NCBI RefSeq assembly: GCF_024055575.1 | Contig: NZ_JAMXOE010000003.1 | Coordinates: 62,001-126,000, forward strand | Source of the DNA: Mucilaginibacter flavidus | GTDB taxonomy: Bacteria; Bacteroidota; Bacteroidia; Sphingobacteriales; Sphingobacteriaceae | Reading direction: 5' to 3' | Length of the DNA: 64,000 nt | Part shown: one piece after another, positions 37,122-46,237 of the stretch | Numbering within the stretch: position 1 is the first letter of the stretch | Layout: every line of letters starts with the position of its first letter | Notes under the pieces: model-generated | The model's input: only the letters and a program-made list of their open reading frames with translations | The model's database searches: none | What the model was told of the DNA's origin: nothing | Position numbers and translations under genes: made by a program

Positions 37122-37505
37122 ATGTATACTTTTAAGAAAGAAGAACGGTTATGTAATAAAGGGCTTATTGACAAGCTTTTTCATAACGGTTCTTCTTTTT
37201 TATGTTATCCTTTCAAAGCATCGTGGCTGCTTATTGACGAGCCCATGCAATTTCCTGCGCAGATTTTATTTTCGGTATCAAAGAGGCGCTACAAGCACGC
37301 TCACGACCGTAACTTAATAAAACGGCGTATGCGCGAAGCCTACAGGTTAAATAAACAACAGCATTTGTATGATGCACTTAACAGTGCCAGTAAAAATATC
37401 GTACTATCTGTTGGATTTATAGGCAAGGATATTGCTGAATATGATTTTGCTGAAAAAAAGATGTTGAAGCTTTTAACCCAGCTTTGTGCCGAAATTACTA
37501 AATGA
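37122..37505 (+). CDS. rnpA: Ribonuclease P protein component
   Basis: This protein subunit of RNase P assists tRNA 5' maturation. It has 127 residues. The signature [20 protein letters not shown] contains the basic RNR helix contacting the RNA. It lies 73 nt after rpmH. Its stop overlaps the yidD start (ATGA). Confidence 0.95.
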   Translation: MYTFKKEERLCNKGLIDKLFHNGSSFLCYPFKASWLLIDEPMQFPAQILFSVSKRRYKHAHDRNLIKRRMREAYRLNKQQHLYDALNSASKNIVLSVGFIGKDIAEYDFAEKKMLKLLTQLCAEITK

Positions 37506-37744
37506 AGGCCGTAAGCAATTTATTGAAACTTATAGTTGGGTCAATATTCGTCGTCCTTATAAAAATATACCAATATTTTATTTCGCCGCTAACCGGGGCA
37601 TCCTGCAGATATACGCCAACTTGTTCGCAATATGGCGTTGAGGCCATAAAAAAGCATGGTCCGTTTAAGGGCGGATGGTTAACTTTGAAACGTATTGCCA
37701 GTTGCAATCCCTGGGGTGGGCACGGGCACGACCCTGTACCTTGA
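37502..37744 (+). CDS. yidD: Membrane protein insertion efficiency factor YidD
   Basis: This 80-residue amphipathic protein carries the YidD block [20 protein letters not shown] and the conserved [16 protein letters not shown]. It aids YidC-dependent membrane insertion at the inner membrane. It is translationally coupled to rnpA. A 7-nt word hairpin follows its stop. Confidence 0.95.
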   Translation: MKAVSNLLKLIVGSIFVVLIKIYQYFISPLTGASCRYTPTCSQYGVEAIKKHGPFKGGWLTLKRIASCNPWGGHGHDPVP

Positions 37745-37750
37745 TGAAGA

Positions 37751-37831
37751 GTCCGAAGTCTTGAGTCTTAAGTCTTTAGTTTGAAAGGCTGTTTTTGACG
37801 CGAGACTTAGGACTCAGGACTTAAGAATTTC
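37751..37831. repeat. Inverted pair of 7-nt word arrays
   Basis: Left heptads are GTCCGAA, GTCTTGA, GTCTTAA, GTCTTTA in perfect phase (37751-37778). Right heptads are GACTTAG, GACTCAG, GACTTAA, GAATTTC (37804-37831). It lies between yidD and tsaB, both plus strand. Confidence 0.85.
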
Positions 37832-37840
37832 GACTACAAA

Positions 37841-38527
37841 ATGATACTACAAATAGAAACTGCCACCGCCTCATGCTCCGTTGCTTTAGCAAAGGATGGT
37901 AATGTTTTGGGCTTTAAGCAGGTTAATGGCCGTAATTTACACGCTGAGGTAATAACACGGTTTGTTGAAGAAATTATTACCGGCGCAGGTTTTTCATATA
38001 ACAATCTGGACGCTATTGCCGTGAGCTGTGGGCCAGGCTCGTACACAGGCTTACGTATAGGTATATCAACGGCAAAAGGCTTATGTTTCGCGTTGGATAA
38101 GCCACTTATTGCTGTTGAAACTTTATCCGCTATGGCTGAGGGTGTTGCCGGGCTGGATGTATATAGCAACCAGACCGACCTGCTGCTATGCCCCATGATT
38201 GACGCCCGCCGCATGGAGGTCTACACCGCTATTTTTAACATCAATGGCGAAATCATAAAGCCAACTGCAGCTGAAATTGTTGATGAAAACAGTTTCGCTG
38301 ATATTTTGCAGAATAACAAAGTGTTGTTTTTTGGCGATGGTGCTGAGAAATGTTTCAATGTTTTAAAGGCACACCCTAACGCTTTATACCTGCCCGATTT
38401 TTTAAACTCAGCTACTCACCTTACCAAAAAAGCTGCCGAAAAGTTTAACAACGGTAATTTTGAGGATGTCGCTTATTTTGAACCTTATTATCTTAAAGAT
38501 TTTATTGCAGGTAAAAAAGCTTTGTAG
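37841..38527 (+). CDS. tsaB: tRNA N6-threonylcarbamoyladenosine biosynthesis protein TsaB
   Basis: This 228-residue ASKHA-fold partner of TsaD/TsaE acts in t6A37 tRNA modification. The N-terminus ILQIETATASCSVALAKDG and VSCGPGSYTGLRIGISTAKG are diagnostic. It lacks TsaD's metal-binding histidines, as expected for TsaB. It lies 9 nt downstream of a word-repeat hairpin. Confidence 0.95.
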   Translation: MILQIETATASCSVALAKDGNVLGFKQVNGRNLHAEVITRFVEEIITGAGFSYNNLDAIAVSCGPGSYTGLRIGISTAKGLCFALDKPLIAVETLSAMAEGVAGLDVYSNQTDLLLCPMIDARRMEVYTAIFNINGEIIKPTAAEIVDENSFADILQNNKVLFFGDGAEKCFNVLKAHPNALYLPDFLNSATHLTKKAAEKFNNGNFEDVAYFEPYYLKDFIAGKKAL

Positions 38528-38528
38528 G

Positions 38529-38685
38529 AATTTCGGATTTGGGACTTTCGATTTTTCGCGTTTGTTTGTTTTCAACGGCTGCTCAAGAGGGTTTCGCATT
38601 TAATTTGTCTTTTTCATTCCGAAATTGGCATTTCGCAATCCGAATTTAATAAATCTGAAATCGAAAATCTGACATCCAAAATCAA
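38529..38685. repeat. Inverted pair of 7-nt word arrays
   Basis: The left arm has heptads AATTTCG, GATTTGG, GACTTTC, GATTTTT (38529-38556). The right arm has AAATCTG, AAATCGA, AAATCTG, ACATCCA, AAATCAA in strict phase (38651-38685). It fills the gap between the convergent stops of tsaB and the outer-membrane protein gene. Confidence 0.85.
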
Positions 38686-38687
38686 AA

Positions 38688-40115
38688 CTAGTCGTTTGTC
38701 TTAAATATTCTTCCCCACAGCCTGCCTAAAAAACCTTTTTCGCCGGTTGGGATGGAACTGGCATTCATTGGGTGCTCAATAACCGGGCCTATCTTGAGCG
38801 CAAAGCCAAGGAAGAAATCGGCTCCCGAAAATGAAAGGTTACTCTGGCTTGAAGATTTGCTTAATGCACCCTTAATCACACTGGCGGTTTGCCGGCCCCT
38901 GTCACTACCAATGTAGAAATCAAAATTGGGTGTTTGATACATAAACTGCCCGCCGATACCAAATAATTTCAGATCGTTATAGGTAGTTGTTACAGTAACG
39001 GTGTAGTTTTTATACTGAACCGGGTTAACCAGGGCACCGATAAAACCAGGGTAAAATAACTGTTTAGATGCTATAAGCGTTGGCATATACCTAAAAGTTT
39101 TATTATCGTCAATCCAAAACTTCTGGTTAACACTAAGTTCGGCCCGGCCATCAATTGGGGTGGTAAATGATGTTTGTGAGACACCGCCGTGAGTAATTCG
39201 CTCAACCTCATCGTATATATTCCCTTCACGTTTATTCGATGAAAGGCCATTTATAGTCGAAATGTCGTCGAAAGCATAAATATGAGAGCGGCCACTCCAA
39301 TGGATATAACCAAAATCTTTGATATTACCCTGTATGATAAAGCCATCTTCCGTCCGGTAGGTTGCGCCTAACGAAATTGAAGCGCCCGGGTTTCTAAACG
39401 TAGGGAGGTAATCGCGCGGTACCAGGTGCCCCGGGATATAGCTGGAATAATACACTCCACTTAAGCCTAAAATAGCCGAATCATTGGGTTTATCAAGCAC
39501 AATTTGGGAATGATTAATGTGCAGTTCTTCGTATTGTATCCCCATTAACACACTGAGTTTTGCGCCCAAAGTAAAATGTTTGTTAATTCTTTCCTTATAA
39601 GTGAAGCTAACCTGGTGATATGATTGAAAATAATAGCTATCATTAAAAATATCAGAATAGTTGTTGGCTTTGAAACTGCCTGGGCCATTTAGTATCGCCA
39701 TGGATTCATCGGTGAATACACCAGCGCCTTCAGCTTTGGTTTGGGCTGCAAAACCGAGCTCTACGTCGCCGTTGAGGCTCGAGAACATCTTAAACATTAA
39801 CAGGTATGCATTAACGTGCACATCCATGTGGTTGAATTTGCCCTGGCCAATCAGTAATGACGAATTGTTGTATTTGTTAGCAAACGCACGGCTTTTTAGC
39901 GTTGCCTGGGCATCGCCGGTTATAAAAAAGTTGGCGTTGAAAGTTGGCAGTAGGAAGTTTGATGCAAACTGTTTGCTTGAGTCCGTAATGAAGGCTTTTT
40001 GCGACGGGTTTTCAAACGAGTCGTACAGGCTGCCGGTATTGTACTGGGAAAACTGTTGACCAAAGATTTTAACTGAGAACGATAGCAGCAAAAAAATAAA
40101 TAAAATTTTCTTCAT
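38688..40115 (-). CDS. DUF5723-like outer-membrane beta-barrel protein
   Basis: This 475-residue protein has signal peptide MKKILFIFLLLSFSVKIFG. The mature part is rich in alternating aromatic/Gly strands (SISLGATYRTEDGFIIQGNI, FGIGGQFMYQTPNFDFYIGS) as in outer-membrane barrels. N-terminal SLYDSFENPSQKAFITDSS and the overall layout match Bacteroidota DUF5723 proteins, whose role is unknown. The assignment is by resemblance. It is monocistronic. Confidence 0.7.
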   Translation of the reverse strand: MKKILFIFLLLSFSVKIFGQQFSQYNTGSLYDSFENPSQKAFITDSSKQFASNFLLPTFNANFFITGDAQATLKSRAFANKYNNSSLLIGQGKFNHMDVHVNAYLLMFKMFSSLNGDVELGFAAQTKAEGAGVFTDESMAILNGPGSFKANNYSDIFNDSYYFQSYHQVSFTYKERINKHFTLGAKLSVLMGIQYEELHINHSQIVLDKPNDSAILGLSGVYYSSYIPGHLVPRDYLPTFRNPGASISLGATYRTEDGFIIQGNIKDFGYIHWSGRSHIYAFDDISTINGLSSNKREGNIYDEVERITHGGVSQTSFTTPIDGRAELSVNQKFWIDDNKTFRYMPTLIASKQLFYPGFIGALVNPVQYKNYTVTVTTTYNDLKLFGIGGQFMYQTPNFDFYIGSDRGRQTASVIKGALSKSSSQSNLSFSGADFFLGFALKIGPVIEHPMNASSIPTGEKGFLGRLWGRIFKTND

Positions 40116-40242
40116 ATAGCTCGCGATGCCGTGGCTTTTATATACGTTTTAAAGATAAACTTCCGAACTCACTATTAAAAATAATATTAATAATTAAGCC
40201 TTTTTAACGGAAATGAAAATGTATTGTTGTATTAAACAATGT

Positions 40243-41835
40243 CTATTTTAACTTATTACTGACAGTATCAGTACTTAGCCGCATACAAAAATTAGTATTA
40301 AAATTTTTGTCAACCGTCGTGAACTGGAACGAGGCCGCATAAAAGTCTTTCCAGCCGGGACCTAGCGATTTAAAATCATCGTAAAAACTTGTATTCATGT
40401 CACGCTCAAAAATTGGTTCCGCGTTTTTAAAATGCATAAAAAATGCAACGTTACTTTGAGCGGCCAGCAAGTTATTAAACTCGTTGTACTGTCCGTTTTT
40501 ACTTAAAAATTTGCGGTTGATGTATATATCCGAAAAGCTTTGCAGTTCGACATTACTGTTTGCAAGCACCAGGTAATTATCAATCACCATAAAATACGGC
40601 CTTTTGAAAATACTGAAGGCATCACCCAATAGAAAAAACGGTAATTTTTCGTAACTCAACATGCCTGTCGTTTCGTTATTCGTGGTGCTTAAAGCGGTAA
40701 GAACTAATTTAAGCTTCGAGCCATCTTTTACTGATATGATTGCAAACTTTTCGAAATAACGGGTTGTAACAATTGCAAACTCGTTACCCAGCAAATTATC
40801 AAAATCGGTTTTTATCCTGATAGCCGTTTCAGTTTTTATCTTGTTGAAAAGCTTATCCCTTTCGGCTGCAAGGCCTGTTTTGGTTTGCCAGTCGTAAAGT
40901 GTGGCGCCAAATAATATTGGGTTTGATACCGAAAAATTAGTACTGTAGGCAGTTGTAGAAGGAAAGATCTCGTTTAAATGATTAACTACAGGCTGTTGGT
41001 TTGTAAACAGGTTTAAATAACTCGACGGGCCATTGTTTTGAACTTTTGTTGATCCATTAAACATAATGGCATCGCTGCGGTAGTTTAAGCTTAAAGCGGC
41101 TAGCGCAGGTAATTGTTTGAAATTTTTAAAAATGTCGGTGTTTCGGTTTTTAAAAAGCTGTTCAAATAAAGCGGGAAACTGGTTGTAATTTATGTACAAA
41201 TTGGCTAACGAATTATTCCTTTGCTGCTCGGCTAATAAAACAAAAGTTTGTGCACCCGCTTTGTTTTTATGCGAGGCGCTTTGGTCAATCAAATCTTTCG
41301 AAAAGCTGCCGGAAAAAATATTATCGCCTTTATTAATGATATAAAAACGTTTTTTAAGGGCGCTTGTATAGATATTATAGCCCGACCTTCCGGCGGCACG
41401 GATTGGCGTTATCAATAGCCCGTTGTGTGGTTGTTTGGACAGTTCGTCAAATACCGAAGTCTCAAACTTAACTGACGGAGCCATCGTGAGTAACAAATCA
41501 ATCCCGTCGGTTTTTGAAAGATGCAGGGAGACAAATATGTTTTGTGCTGTGAAATACGGGCTTAAGGTGGTGTTTTGGAGCAGGACTTGTCTTAAAGTAT
41601 CCAATTGCCCCAGTTTTTGCTCCCCTATTATTGCTGCAAATAACTTACTGCCCTTGAAAATATCATAGAACCCCTTCTCGTTATTAAATTCAAAAATCAA
41701 CGATGCATCATCGGGAATCAAATGCATAACCTGGCTGGTGCGACTGCCAGGCGGGTTTAAATTTTTAAAATAAACAACCGTTACATACGCAGTAGCCGCC
41801 AATAAAATTAGGGTAATAATTATTTGCTTTTTCAT
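40243..41835 (-). CDS. Membrane-anchored DUF3352-like protein of unknown function
   Basis: This protein has 530 residues from the start at 41835 (MKKQIIITLILLAATAYVTV), which opens an N-terminal membrane anchor. The ORF extends 61 codons further upstream, but that stretch translates the word repeat at 41914-42012 into a Cys/Tyr-rich sequence and should be excluded. After the anchor, VMHLIPDDASLIFEFNN resembles the entry of DUF3352 proteins. I recognise no catalytic motif. It is probably periplasmic and tethered to the inner membrane. Confidence 0.65.
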   Translation of the reverse strand: MKKQIIITLILLAATAYVTVVYFKNLNPPGSRTSQVMHLIPDDASLIFEFNNEKGFYDIFKGSKLFAAIIGEQKLGQLDTLRQVLLQNTTLSPYFTAQNIFVSLHLSKTDGIDLLLTMAPSVKFETSVFDELSKQPHNGLLITPIRAAGRSGYNIYTSALKKRFYIINKGDNIFSGSFSKDLIDQSASHKNKAGAQTFVLLAEQQRNNSLANLYINYNQFPALFEQLFKNRNTDIFKNFKQLPALAALSLNYRSDAIMFNGSTKVQNNGPSSYLNLFTNQQPVVNHLNEIFPSTTAYSTNFSVSNPILFGATLYDWQTKTGLAAERDKLFNKIKTETAIRIKTDFDNLLGNEFAIVTTRYFEKFAIISVKDGSKLKLVLTALSTTNNETTGMLSYEKLPFFLLGDAFSIFKRPYFMVIDNYLVLANSNVELQSFSDIYINRKFLSKNGQYNEFNNLLAAQSNVAFFMHFKNAEPIFERDMNTSFYDDFKSLGPGWKDFYAASFQFTTVDKNFNTNFCMRLSTDTVSNKLK

Positions 41836-41913
41836 TGCGCCTTGCTGTGCAAATGTATGTATTAACAGTTGGCAAAGGTTGCAGTAGTTATAAACGTTTA
41901 AACATTGGGTTAA

Positions 41914-42012
41914 GTTGGAAGGGTTGTAAATGTTGTAATAGTTGAAAACGTTAAAACTATAACAACGGCAACCTTTACAACAACTACAACTTCTAACAGC
42001 CATTACAACTTT
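41914..42012. repeat. Inverted pair of 9-nt word arrays in a divergent promoter region
   Basis: The left arm has five nonamers in strict phase: GTTGGAAGG, GTTGTAAAT, GTTGTAATA, GTTGAAAAC, GTTAAAACT (41914-41958). The right arm (41959-42012) repeats ACAAC-centred nonamers in inverted sense. It lies between the divergent starts of the DUF3352-like and DUF423 genes, so a terminator role alone does not explain it. Confidence 0.85.
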
Positions 42013-42050
42013 TTCCATCCATTCTGATTAACTTAGCTGTTTAATAAGGC

Positions 42051-42437
42051 ATGAAGAAGAAAATATTTATTACGGCCTCAATATTTGGGGCCATTGCAGT
42101 AATAGCCGGGGCATTTGGTGCTCACGCTTTGCAGGGAAAATTAAAGCCACAGGATTTGCATGTGTGGGATACAGCTGTGCAATACCAATTTTACCATGTA
42201 TTTGCTTTGCTGGGCCTGGCAGGGCTTAGCCGGTACCAAACCCGTTTAATAAAAGATTGTTACTATCTGTTTTCGGTGGGTATAATATTATTTTCAGGCT
42301 CTTTATATCTCCTTGCTGCACGCGAGTTAATTGGCTGGGAATGGCTGAACGTAATTGGCCCGGTGACCCCGATTGGCGGAGTGCTTTTTATCGGCGGATG
42401 GATTACCATGGCTGTAGCTGCCTCAAAAAACAAATAA
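42051..42437 (+). CDS. DUF423 (YgdD-like) inner-membrane protein
   Basis: This 128-residue protein has about four membrane helices. The family marks FGAHALQGKL, WDTAVQYQFYHVFALL, LFSGSLYLLA and GPVTPIGGVLFIGGW are all present. The function is unknown across the family. It is followed 5 nt later by priA, so they are probably co-transcribed. Confidence 0.9.
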   Translation: MKKKIFITASIFGAIAVIAGAFGAHALQGKLKPQDLHVWDTAVQYQFYHVFALLGLAGLSRYQTRLIKDCYYLFSVGIILFSGSLYLLAARELIGWEWLNVIGPVTPIGGVLFIGGWITMAVAASKNK

Positions 42438-42442
42438 TTTAA

Positions 42443-44929
42443 ATGTTAGAGTTTGCCGAAGCCCAGTTTACCGACCGTGAAACACTTTTTGTTGAGGTGA
42501 TTTTGCCTTTGGCTATCGCAAAAAACTATACCTATCGTGTGCCTTACGAAATGAACGATGCTGTTGCGGTAGGCAAAAGAGCAGTGGTTCAATTCGGCAA
42601 AAGCAAGCTTTATACAGCAATAATAGCGTCAATAGGCAAACTGGCGCCCGAAAAATACCAGGCGAAGTATGTTATAGAAATATTAGACGATCGTCCGGTT
42701 GTAACTGCTGAACAGTTGAAGTTTTGGTACTGGATGTCGGATTATTATATGTGCACGCTGGGCGAAGTGATGAACGCAGCCCTGCCGTCGGCATTAAAAC
42801 TGGCCAGCGAAACAAAAATTGTACTGAACAAGGAGTTTGAAGTCGACCGCACCGAGCTGCATGATAAAGAGTATCTGATTGTGGAGGCGCTTGATATACA
42901 GCCCGAATTAACTGTAAGCGATATCGCAAAACTGCTGGGCCAAAAAACAGTGATGCCGATATTGAAATCGTTGTTTGAGAAAAACATTATACATATTTCC
43001 GAAGAAGTTAGCGAACGATACAAACCGCGTACCCGGAGCTTTATCACTTTGAACCCGGTTTATCAAAATCAGGACAATTTGAGAGACTTATTCGGTATTT
43101 TAGAGAAACGAGCACCCAAACAGGCTGATGCGCTACTGGCTTATATCAAACTCGCCCGTCATCAAAAAAGCATAACAAAAAACGAACTGATTGAAGAAAG
43201 TGGTGCAGGGGCTGCCAGCATTAAATCGCTGGAAGAGAAGGATGTTTTTTTTATTGAAGAGAAAAATGTAAGCCGCCTGTTTTTTGAGGAAGACGAGCTT
43301 TACAGCAACTTCGAACTGAGCGAACAGCAAAATACTGCCCTTATTGAAGTTAAAGACCATTTTAAACAGATGGACGTAGTGCTGCTGCACGGGGTAACCT
43401 CATCGGGTAAAACGCAGATATACATCAGGCTGATTGAGGAAATGATAAACTCGGGCCGCCAGGTGTTGTATTTATTGCCGGAGATAGCACTGACTACCCA
43501 CATTATTGAACGACTGCGGGTTTACTTTGGGGCCAGCATCGGTATTTATCATTCCCGGTTTAATGATAACGAGCGGGTGGAGGTTTGGCAAAAGGTTATC
43601 ATTGGCGAATACAAGGTACTGCTTGGTGCACGGTCGGCGGTGTTTTTGCCTTTTGTTGATTTGGGGCTGATAATTGTTGACGAAGAGCACGAAACGTCGT
43701 ACAAGCAATTTGACCCGGCGCCGCGCTACAATGCCCGCGACGCGGCTATCTTTTTGGCCAATATGCACAAAGGCAAGGTGTTGCTGGGGTCCGCCACGCC
43801 ATCGTTTGAAAGTTATTATAACGCAAGGATAAAAAAGTACGGCCTGGTTGAACTAACCGAAAGATATGGCGGCGTAAAGCTGCCCGAAATTGAGGTGGTA
43901 AGTATAGCGGTAGAAACCAAACAAAAGACCATACAATCGCACTTTACCAGCGTGTTAATGGCTGACATTAACGCCGCGCTCGAAAAAAAGGAGCAGGTTA
44001 TCCTGTTTCAAAACCGCCGCGGATATGCGCCGTTGCTGATGTGTAAAATATGCGCCTATACACCTAAGTGCATCAACTGTGATGTTAGCCTTACCTACCA
44101 TAAAAGCAGCGGCAAGCTGCATTGCCATTATTGCGGCTACAAGGACGATGCTCCTAATATTTGCCCGGCATGTGGTTCGACTCATTTGGAATACAAAGGT
44201 TTTGGCACCGAAAAAGTGGAGGACGAATTGCTGATGATTTTGCCTGAAGCGCGCATACAGCGTATGGATTTGGATACCACCCGCTCGCGTAACTCGCTAC
44301 AAACCATATTGAATAACCTGGAGGAAAAAAAGATTGACATACTCGTGGGAACACAAATGGTGGCCAAGGGTTTAGATTTTTCGGACGTTACCGTTATTGG
44401 TATCATCAACGCCGATAGCTTGCTGAAATTCCCGGACTATCGCGCAAACGAACGCAGCTACCAGATGCTGGCACAGGTGAGTGGCCGTGCCGGCCGCCGC
44501 GGCAAACAGGGCAAGGTTGTAATACAAACGTACGACCCAAGCCACCGCGTGATAAAGCAGGTAATTGAAAACGATTATAAAGATCTTTATTTTACCGAAA
44601 TGGAAGAGCGCCGCAGTTTTAAATACCCGCCGTTTTACCGCATCATCAACTTAGATATTAAGCATAAGGACCCTGAGATTGTGAATAACCAGGCCATTTA
44701 CCTGGCCAACGAACTGCGCAAACAGTTCGATGATAGAGTGATAGGGCCTGAATCGCCGCTGGTGAGCCGGATACGGAACTACTACATAAAAACCATTATG
44801 CTTAAGTTTGAAAAGGATGCGGTATCCATTAACAAAGCAAAAACTATTGTCAGGGATGTGATAACCCAGTTTCAAACAACCAAACTAAGCAAAGGCAGCG
44901 TCGTTCAGCCAGACGTCGATCCGTATTGA
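42443..44929 (+). CDS. priA: Primosomal protein N' (replication restart helicase)
   Basis: This 3'-5' helicase reloads the replisome at stalled forks. The 828-residue protein has an N-terminal 3'-DNA-binding domain, Walker A GVTSSGKTQIYI, motif II VDEEHETSYKQ, an eight-Cys zinc region (CKICAYTPKCINCD, then CHYCGYKDDAPNICPACGS) and GTQMVAKGLDF near the C-terminal helicase lobe. Length and motifs are complete. Confidence 0.97.
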   Translation: MLEFAEAQFTDRETLFVEVILPLAIAKNYTYRVPYEMNDAVAVGKRAVVQFGKSKLYTAIIASIGKLAPEKYQAKYVIEILDDRPVVTAEQLKFWYWMSDYYMCTLGEVMNAALPSALKLASETKIVLNKEFEVDRTELHDKEYLIVEALDIQPELTVSDIAKLLGQKTVMPILKSLFEKNIIHISEEVSERYKPRTRSFITLNPVYQNQDNLRDLFGILEKRAPKQADALLAYIKLARHQKSITKNELIEESGAGAASIKSLEEKDVFFIEEKNVSRLFFEEDELYSNFELSEQQNTALIEVKDHFKQMDVVLLHGVTSSGKTQIYIRLIEEMINSGRQVLYLLPEIALTTHIIERLRVYFGASIGIYHSRFNDNERVEVWQKVIIGEYKVLLGARSAVFLPFVDLGLIIVDEEHETSYKQFDPAPRYNARDAAIFLANMHKGKVLLGSATPSFESYYNARIKKYGLVELTERYGGVKLPEIEVVSIAVETKQKTIQSHFTSVLMADINAALEKKEQVILFQNRRGYAPLLMCKICAYTPKCINCDVSLTYHKSSGKLHCHYCGYKDDAPNICPACGSTHLEYKGFGTEKVEDELLMILPEARIQRMDLDTTRSRNSLQTILNNLEEKKIDILVGTQMVAKGLDFSDVTVIGIINADSLLKFPDYRANERSYQMLAQVSGRAGRRGKQGKVVIQTYDPSHRVIKQVIENDYKDLYFTEMEERRSFKYPPFYRIINLDIKHKDPEIVNNQAIYLANELRKQFDDRVIGPESPLVSRIRNYYIKTIMLKFEKDAVSINKAKTIVRDVITQFQTTKLSKGSVVQPDVDPY

Positions 44930-44936
44930 TGCAGGT

Positions 44937-45707
44937 ATGAAAAAGGAACAGGTAAGCTATCGCAAGATATTTGATTCCGAAATTTTTGAAGGAGCACTTT
45001 CTTCCCATATTTACCCATGGCATTTTCACGATACCTATACGGTGATTATTATTGATTCAGGTGCCATGAAGTATGTTTTCCGGGACGACGAGGTTGTGGT
45101 TAACGCAGGGCAGGTTTTTATAATAAACGCTTTTGCTGCCCACTACAATGGCGTGCTAAATGATATTGATTGTAATTACCGGGTGATGTTTTTGCCTGTG
45201 CGGCTCTTTAATTTAAAAGAAGACGTTAAGCGTTTTACATATTTTGATAAGTCGGTGAGCGCCAAAGGTTATCGACCAATAGGCGCATTATATGAAAAAC
45301 TCAAAACGGTAGGGCGTGAAGCTGCTTACATCACCATTACTAAAAAAATCACCGGTGAATTACTGACCGGCCTTGAGCATAAAACCGGAAGCCTGGTTTT
45401 AAACGACAGAGTTGAAGCAGCCGTACTTTATATCCATCAGCATATCGATGAAAAGTTAACAATTGCCCAACTGGCTGATGCATGTAATATCAGTCATTTT
45501 CATTTTCAGCGAGTATTCAAATTAGCAACCGGGCTTACCGTGAACGCTTATATTCAGCAATGCAGGATGGAACGCAGTCGCGAACTTTTGCGCGAAGGTA
45601 TTAAACCCGTTGCTACTTCGCTTGAGTCGGGCTTTTTCGACCATAGTCATTTTCATAAACAGTTTAAAAAGATGTATGCCCTGACCCCGGCACATTTGGT
45701 TAAATAG
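44937..45707 (+). CDS. AraC-family transcriptional regulator
   Basis: This 256-residue protein has an N-terminal cupin with HIYPWHFHDTYTVIIIDSG (residues about 24-90) and a C-terminal double HTH (about 160-256; TIAQLADACNISHFHFQRVF and GFFDHSHFHKQFKKMYALTP). It starts 7 nt after priA. The effector is unknown. The OsmC gene downstream has its own promoter-like element, so they may be separate units. Confidence 0.92.
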   Translation: MKKEQVSYRKIFDSEIFEGALSSHIYPWHFHDTYTVIIIDSGAMKYVFRDDEVVVNAGQVFIINAFAAHYNGVLNDIDCNYRVMFLPVRLFNLKEDVKRFTYFDKSVSAKGYRPIGALYEKLKTVGREAAYITITKKITGELLTGLEHKTGSLVLNDRVEAAVLYIHQHIDEKLTIAQLADACNISHFHFQRVFKLATGLTVNAYIQQCRMERSRELLREGIKPVATSLESGFFDHSHFHKQFKKMYALTPAHLVK

Positions 45708-45741
45708 CATTCTTTTACAAGATTTTCTTTTTTCTGCACGA

Positions 45742-45749
45742 TACCTTTG
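45742..45749 (+). promoter_or_regulatory. -7 promoter element of osmC-like gene
   Basis: TACCTTTG matches TAnnTTTG and lies 17 nt before the ATG at 45767. The upstream -33 element is not clear. Confidence 0.5.
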
Positions 45750-45766
45750 TGTAAATATTTTTATTT

Positions 45767-46237
45767 ATGAGCGAGCATAATTATAAAGCCACTATCACGT
45801 GGACGGGCAACGAAGGCAAAGGCACGGCCGGCTACCGCGAGTACCAGCGCAGTCATATTGTTAAAGTTGAAGGTAAACCGGAAATCCCCGCCTCGTCCGA
45901 TCCCTCATTTCGCGGCGATAAAACCAGGTATAACCCCGAAGAATTGCTACTGGCCTCGGTTTCATCGTGCCACATGCTCTGGTACCTGCATTTATGCAGC
46001 GTAAATGGGGTTATTGTAGTTGAATACATCGACCAGGCAACAGGTGTTATGATTGAAGCCGCCGATGGCAGCGGGTATTTTAAAGAGGTGACTCTTTATC
46101 CTAAGGTTACCGTAAGCAATGAGTCGATGATTGAAAAGGCTAATGAATTACATCATGAAGCTAATAGGATGTGTTTTATTGCTAACTCGGTAAATTTCCC
46201 GATACTGCATAGTCCGATAACACGATTTAAGGATTAA
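45767..46237 (+). CDS. OsmC-family peroxiredoxin-like protein
   Basis: This 156-residue protein has the two redox Cys regions of OsmC: LLASVSSCHMLWYLHLC and ANRMCFIANSVNFP. Members reduce organic hydroperoxides using the two-Cys pair. The last codons (ITRFKD and the stop) lie inside the left arm of the repeat at 46221, so the native C-terminus seems to have been replaced or trimmed there. The catalytic part is intact. Confidence 0.9.
   Translation: MSEHNYKATITWTGNEGKGTAGYREYQRSHIVKVEGKPEIPASSDPSFRGDKTRYNPEELLLASVSSCHMLWYLHLCSVNGVIVVEYIDQATGVMIEAADGSGYFKEVTLYPKVTVSNESMIEKANELHHEANRMCFIANSVNFPILHSPITRFKD

Noticed and set aside
41836..42018. 61-residue N-terminal extension of the DUF3352-like protein
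   Set aside because: It translates the word-repeat arms; the membrane anchor begins at the internal Met at 41835.
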